Source: Argentina anserina
Taxonomy: Eukaryota > Streptophyta > Magnoliopsida > Rosales > Rosaceae
Reading direction: 5' to 3'
DNA length: 64,000 nucleotides
NCBI RefSeq assembly: GCF_933775445.1
Contig: NC_065873.1
Span: 28,644,001 to 28,708,000 of the forward strand
The notes beneath the pieces are model-generated. The model was not told the origin of the DNA. It was given only the letters and a program-made list of their open reading frames with translations, and made no database searches. Made by a program: the position numbers and the translations under genes. Positions 60,801 through 64,000 of this stretch are shown in pieces (position 1 is the stretch's first letter; every line of letters starts with the position of its first letter).

Positions 60801-62026
60801 CATTGTGTTTGCTAATGACTTCAACATTATCAGCGACAAGGTAAACGGAGTAAAACCCAACTCCGAATTGCCCAATGAGATTAAGATCACCACTTGTTTG
60901 CATCTTCTCAACAAAAGCTGCATCAAAAGTTACAATCTCAATCAATAAACTCAATACTTATTATACCAGAAACTATGACACGATAAAATAGCACCAATAT
61001 ACCTGAAGTTCCAGATTTTGCTATAGTTCCCAAGTTCTTGATCAAGTCCTCCTTTGTCATACCTATACCTCTGTCACGAATGGAAAGGATCCCCTTCTCT
61101 TTGTCTAATTTAATCTGCATTTTGGTACGCGCAAATCAATGAGCAGAGTCCAATAACACATCATTAAGTACTACACTCAATACTATCAAACCAAAACAAG
61201 CCACACCAACCGACCTGGATTTCGAGCTTAGTGTTATCACCTTCACCCAAAATCTCCTTATCTGTGAGCGAAAGGAATCTAATCTTGTCCAAAGCCTGAA
61301 ATTCACAATTCATTCCCCCAATTCAGTACTAGATCCATGACACATTTCTATATAAAAAATAAAACTGTGGAAGAAAGACTCGAAAATTCGAAGCAAGCTT
61401 ACATCAGAAGCATTAGAAATCAACTCCCTGAGGAAAATGTCCTTGTTACTATAAAGCGAGTGGATAATAATATCCATGAGCCTAGACACCTCAGCCTGAA
61501 ACTCAAACTGCTGAGCGTTGCCGCGTCTCTTCGACATCGACTCCGCCTCTCTGAAATCACAGTAACAATTCCACCACTCATAAATTACTCAAACAGACTC
61601 CATCTCAACCTTTCAAAATCTCCATACAGTGATACATCTACTTGAAATTTCCGAAAACCTCTATACATTAATACATCTATACAGAGATTACTCTACTGCA
61701 TCTGCAAAAGCTCATACCTCTTAGCCACATCGGAATCGGTGGACAGCCCATGCGGAACGGCGCCGATCTTCTCCTCAACCTTCGGCGGATCTACAAGCTC
61801 GTCGGAGTCTGCTTCAGCATTCGCCTGCAATTTCCTCCCTGAAAAAATAACAAACCGATCGCCGAAACCCTAGCCTTCAGAAACGAGCTCAGAACAAAAC
61901 AACAATGCACGATTTCAGATTCGAGATCTGCAGAAATGAAGAGTATAACGAAGACGAACCTTGATCTGGGAGAAGAGAGATGAGGCACAGCAGAAGCAAA
62001 ACGGAAGGGATCGTCCACTTCCTCAT
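57829..62026 (-). CDS. HSP90-7: ER-resident HSP90 (GRP94/endoplasmin)
   Basis: This is the ER paralogue of HSP90 (Arabidopsis HSP90-7/SHEPHERD), which folds secretory and membrane clients, among them CLAVATA receptor components. Fifteen exons join in frame: 61960-62026, 61718-61838, 61403-61550, 61215-61295, 61003-61114, 60791-60917, 60551-60689, 60189-60291, 59884-60089, 59547-59762, 59299-59464, 58980-59124, 58715-58865, 58207-58611, 57829-58083. The product is 813 residues; Arabidopsis HSP90-7 has 823. A signal peptide (about 1-22) is followed by the GHKL ATPase domain, with catalytic Glu105 and Asn109 in [16 protein letters not shown], and GQFGVGFYS; then an acidic charged linker (about 300-335), the middle domain and the dimerising C-terminal domain. 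The protein ends KDEL, the ER-retrieval signal. All visible motifs are intact. Confidence 0.96.
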
Positions 62027-62121
62027 AGCTCTACGATTCCAAAGTGTTCTAGTGGCTTCGCCTCACTCAGATTAATCTGCTCAGGGTTGTGATTGATCTA
62101 ACCAAAACGACTTGTAGCTGA

Positions 62122-62128
62122 TTATATA
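62122..62128 (-). promoter_or_regulatory. Likely TATA box of HSP90-7
   Basis: TATATAA on the minus strand, about 96 bases upstream of the start codon. The leader would then be short (about 65 bases). Confidence 0.55.
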
Positions 62129-62289
62129 GCTCCGGTGCTCAGTGAGAGTCCGATTATTAAACTTGGGCCGTGACCTTAACGGCGACTTCAATCTGGATTG
62201 GCCCGGGATTTGCCAGCGTGGACAAATCGACGCTTTGTGATTTGGTTTTGTGTACGTGGCGGGGTATTAGTGGAGATTATTTGTTCGCT

Positions 62290-62463
62290 TGACGTGGAGA
62301 AACGGGGCACTGCGGACGGCCCTACCGGCGACTTGGGACTTTCGAGTCGTAGTTGACCAATGTGGTGAGACTTGGTGTTGCGGCGTGGATGATCGGACGG
62401 CTTCGCTTTGGTTTGTGTGACATGGCAGGTTGTTATTGGGTGGCTGTTTCTTGCTCGACGTGG
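62290..62463 (-). promoter_or_regulatory. Unfolded-protein-response-like elements upstream of HSP90-7
   Basis: TGACGTGG (62290-62297, the complement of CCACGTCA) and a second GACGTGG (62457-62463) lie 264-440 bases upstream of the start codon. The CCACGTCA core is bound by plant bZIP60, bZIP17 and bZIP28 during ER stress. A CCAAT-N9-CCATG array (minus strand, 62421-62439 region) comes within one base of the ERSE consensus CCAAT-N9-CCACG. Family knowledge makes ER-stress control of this gene likely; the sites themselves are untested. Confidence 0.45.
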
Positions 62464-63081
62464 TGAGAGCAAATTCCATTTCGTGCTCGACGGAATGGGC
62501 TTATGTAAGCTCAGATTCCAAATGAAGTTAAAGGGCAAGCGTATCATTTGCTAGGCCCAATCTAGTGAATAGAATTGGAACTCACAAACAGAGTTGTTGT
62601 TCTTTCATGTTGTGAAATCACAAGAGAATTAACCATAGTAAAAATTTGTAATGGTCAATAAAGACCTAGGGTCAAAACGAATACAGTACTAAGTTTTCCG
62701 GCATTCAACTCACCGATGCCTAAGAGGGTTAGATGCATATGAATCATATGATATTGTAGACACATATGCATATAAATATTGTATTTATAATGTTATATTT
62801 GGGCTTAACACCTTTGGTCCGCATGTAGGCCTAAATGTAAGCCACCAAAGTCCAAAGTTGGTGGTACGAAGCCCACCTTGTGTAATAGCGAGCCGGCGCA
62901 TATTTGGTATCAACCAAAAAAGGGTTATATCTTAAATGTGTTTATCATAAAATATGACCTTCGGGTAGTTATGTTTACGGATGAACTTATATATGGTGAG
63001 ACGTGAAATAACAAGACAGTATTTTTGAAAGGAAAATGTAAAGTACAGTAGAAGGAGAAAAGTCCAGTGCTAGAGTGCTAA
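62464..63081. other. Spacer
   Basis: No gene supported; mostly AT-rich. Confidence 0.4.
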
Positions 63082-63090
63082 CAATTTTAG

Positions 63091-63284
63091 GGCAAGTTCT
63101 GGTAAAGGCCTGCTCTTCAAGAGTCAAAATTTAAATTGATTACGTGTCGATGAATGATTGGTGTATTTTGAAAATGAATGAGACGGAGTTAACTACCCCG
63201 ACGTTAGGCTGAAAAACAATAGTTGGGTTAGTTTTCGAATTAACAGCCCGGCGCTTGGAGAGCAGGCCTTTAATAGACATTGCC
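63091..63284. mobile_element. Mutator-like MITE with perfect 9-bp target duplication
   Basis: A 194-bp element with 31-bp terminal inverted repeats (left GGCAAGTTCTGGTAAAGGCC..., right in inverted form GGCAATGTCTATTAAAGGCC..., five mismatches). Both sides carry the identical nonamer CAATTTTAG (63082-63090 and 63285-63293). A 9-bp duplication is the mark of the Mutator superfamily. The interior has no coding capacity. Confidence 0.85.
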
Positions 63285-63293
63285 CAATTTTAG

Positions 63294-63597
63294 GGGAGTA
63301 TCATGTATAAGCATACGTCTTATGGATTGGTTTTCATTAGCAAATAGACTGAAGCTTTAGATTTAGATGTAAGTAACAAAACATTTTACATTGAAGCAAT
63401 CAGCTTACTAAATCATGTGTTTAAGAAATGAACTTCCTTTTTTGTATCAAATGAACTTCCTTATATTCGAAAAAGCTAACATGCATTGAAAACTTAGTCT
63501 AAAGTAATATACACTTTTTTAAAGAAGAAAATAGAGTAATCTATTTGTGCCGCACTAAAGTCCTAAACACGTTTAAAAAATTAGAGGCTTCATTTAG
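63294..63597. other. 3' flank of the thaumatin-like gene
   Basis: AT-rich sequence without a gene; part of it is probably 3' untranslated region of the minus-strand gene. Confidence 0.4.
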
Positions 63598-64000
63598 CTA
63601 TGTGAAACCCACGAGTAGATTATACGCCAAAATTGTAAAACCAGCATTCAGAGCCATTTTACTGATAGAAGCAAGCGTCTCGGAAGCGTCACTACTTAAA
63701 CCCGGTGACAAGCCAAAATAATCATATCCACCTCCGGTCCCATCGATTGTCGTCGTTGCTGTTGCCGGCGATGCTGGTGTGGCCGGTGTGCCTGTTGATG
63801 TTGGAGGCAGAGGCGGTGTCACCGTCGTTGCTGTTGGTGTTGATTGTGTCGATGTTTGTGTTGCAACTGTTGGTGTTGAAGATTTTAAACTCGTTGTAGA
63901 TGAAGGGCAGAATGTTATGGCGTAATCAGCTCCACTACATGTGAACGTACTCGTGCCATCATCGTACGCATAGCTATACGCCGTTGGACACGCCGCCTTA
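63598..64000 (-). CDS. Thaumatin-like protein, C-terminal part, cut by window edge
   Basis: Thaumatin-like (PR-5) proteins are secreted, Cys-bridged defence and developmental proteins. The visible 134 residues start in the conserved end of the fold: AACPTAYSYAYDDGTSTFTC and then DYAITFCP, with the last Cys residues of the eight-disulphide pattern in place. After the domain comes a Ser/Thr/Pro-rich extension of about 65 residues and a hydrophobic tail (MALNAGFTILAYNLLVGFT). This layout fits a GPI-anchored or extended thaumatin-like protein rather than the short PR-5 type. A possible cleavage site is near the GTGGGYDYFG/SPGLSSDAS region, but this is a guess. The rest of the gene lies beyond 64000. 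Confidence 0.88.
   Translation of the reverse strand, partial: KAACPTAYSYAYDDGTSTFTCSGADYAITFCPSSTTSLKSSTPTVATQTSTQSTPTATTVTPPLPPTSTGTPATPASPATATTTIDGTGGGYDYFGLSPGLSSDASETLASISKMALNAGFTILAYNLLVGFT

Overview
The window is nuclear DNA from a flowering plant. The genes carry many short introns with GT/AG borders, sit in AT-rich spacers, use CT/AG microsatellites in their leaders, and are surrounded by plant-type transposons. Every recognisable protein has a plant family as its best match. The protein flavour and the Copia-type element suggest a eudicot, possibly Rosaceae, but that is an impression and was not tested. No prokaryotic, organellar or CRISPR feature was seen.

Layout. 0-2 kb: the 5' part of an ABCB (P-glycoprotein) transporter on the minus strand. 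3.9-4.7 kb: a small proline/serine-rich protein gene, minus strand, with a GC-rich upstream region. 5.6-10.7 kb: spacer with two inverted-repeat transposons (one likely hAT with a perfect 8-bp target duplication). 10.7-14.75 kb: SYT2-type synaptotagmin, 12 exons. 15-19 kb: spacer. 19.1-22.2 kb: CLAVATA1-type receptor kinase, 2 exons. 23.6-29.7 kb: KIN-6 kinesin, 23 exons, followed by a 48-bp minisatellite. 32.1-37.2 kb: a TFIIS N-terminal (LW) domain protein with five DLN motifs and a possible upstream ORF. 38.4-43.9 kb: DEAD-box helicase RH28, 19 exons, convergent with the previous gene. 45.5-52.0 kb: a Copia-type LTR retrotransposon with near-identical LTRs but a wrecked interior, itself lying in an AT-rich inverted-repeat segment. 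52.6-53.1 kb: a hAT-like miniature element. 53.6-54.7 kb: CIP8-type RING E3 ligase. 56.1-56.5 kb: a small two-pass membrane protein. 57.8-62.0 kb: ER-resident HSP90 (GRP94/HSP90-7), 15 exons, with unfolded-protein-response-like motifs upstream. 63.1-63.3 kb: a Mutator-like miniature element with a perfect 9-bp duplication. 63.6-64 kb: the 3' end of a thaumatin-like protein gene.

The genes are unrelated housekeeping and signalling genes with individual promoters; I see no cluster or pathway linking them. Exon models for SYT2, CLV1, KIN-6, RH28 and HSP90-7 were assembled by hand; all are in frame from ATG to stop, with lengths close to the Arabidopsis relatives. I did not find a convincing new biological system. 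The most unusual things are the transposons with intact target duplications, the non-autonomous-looking retroelement with a GC-rich tandem repeat, the DLN-rich elongation-factor-like protein with its tight upstream ORF, and a Thr-to-Ala change in motif Ia of RH28.
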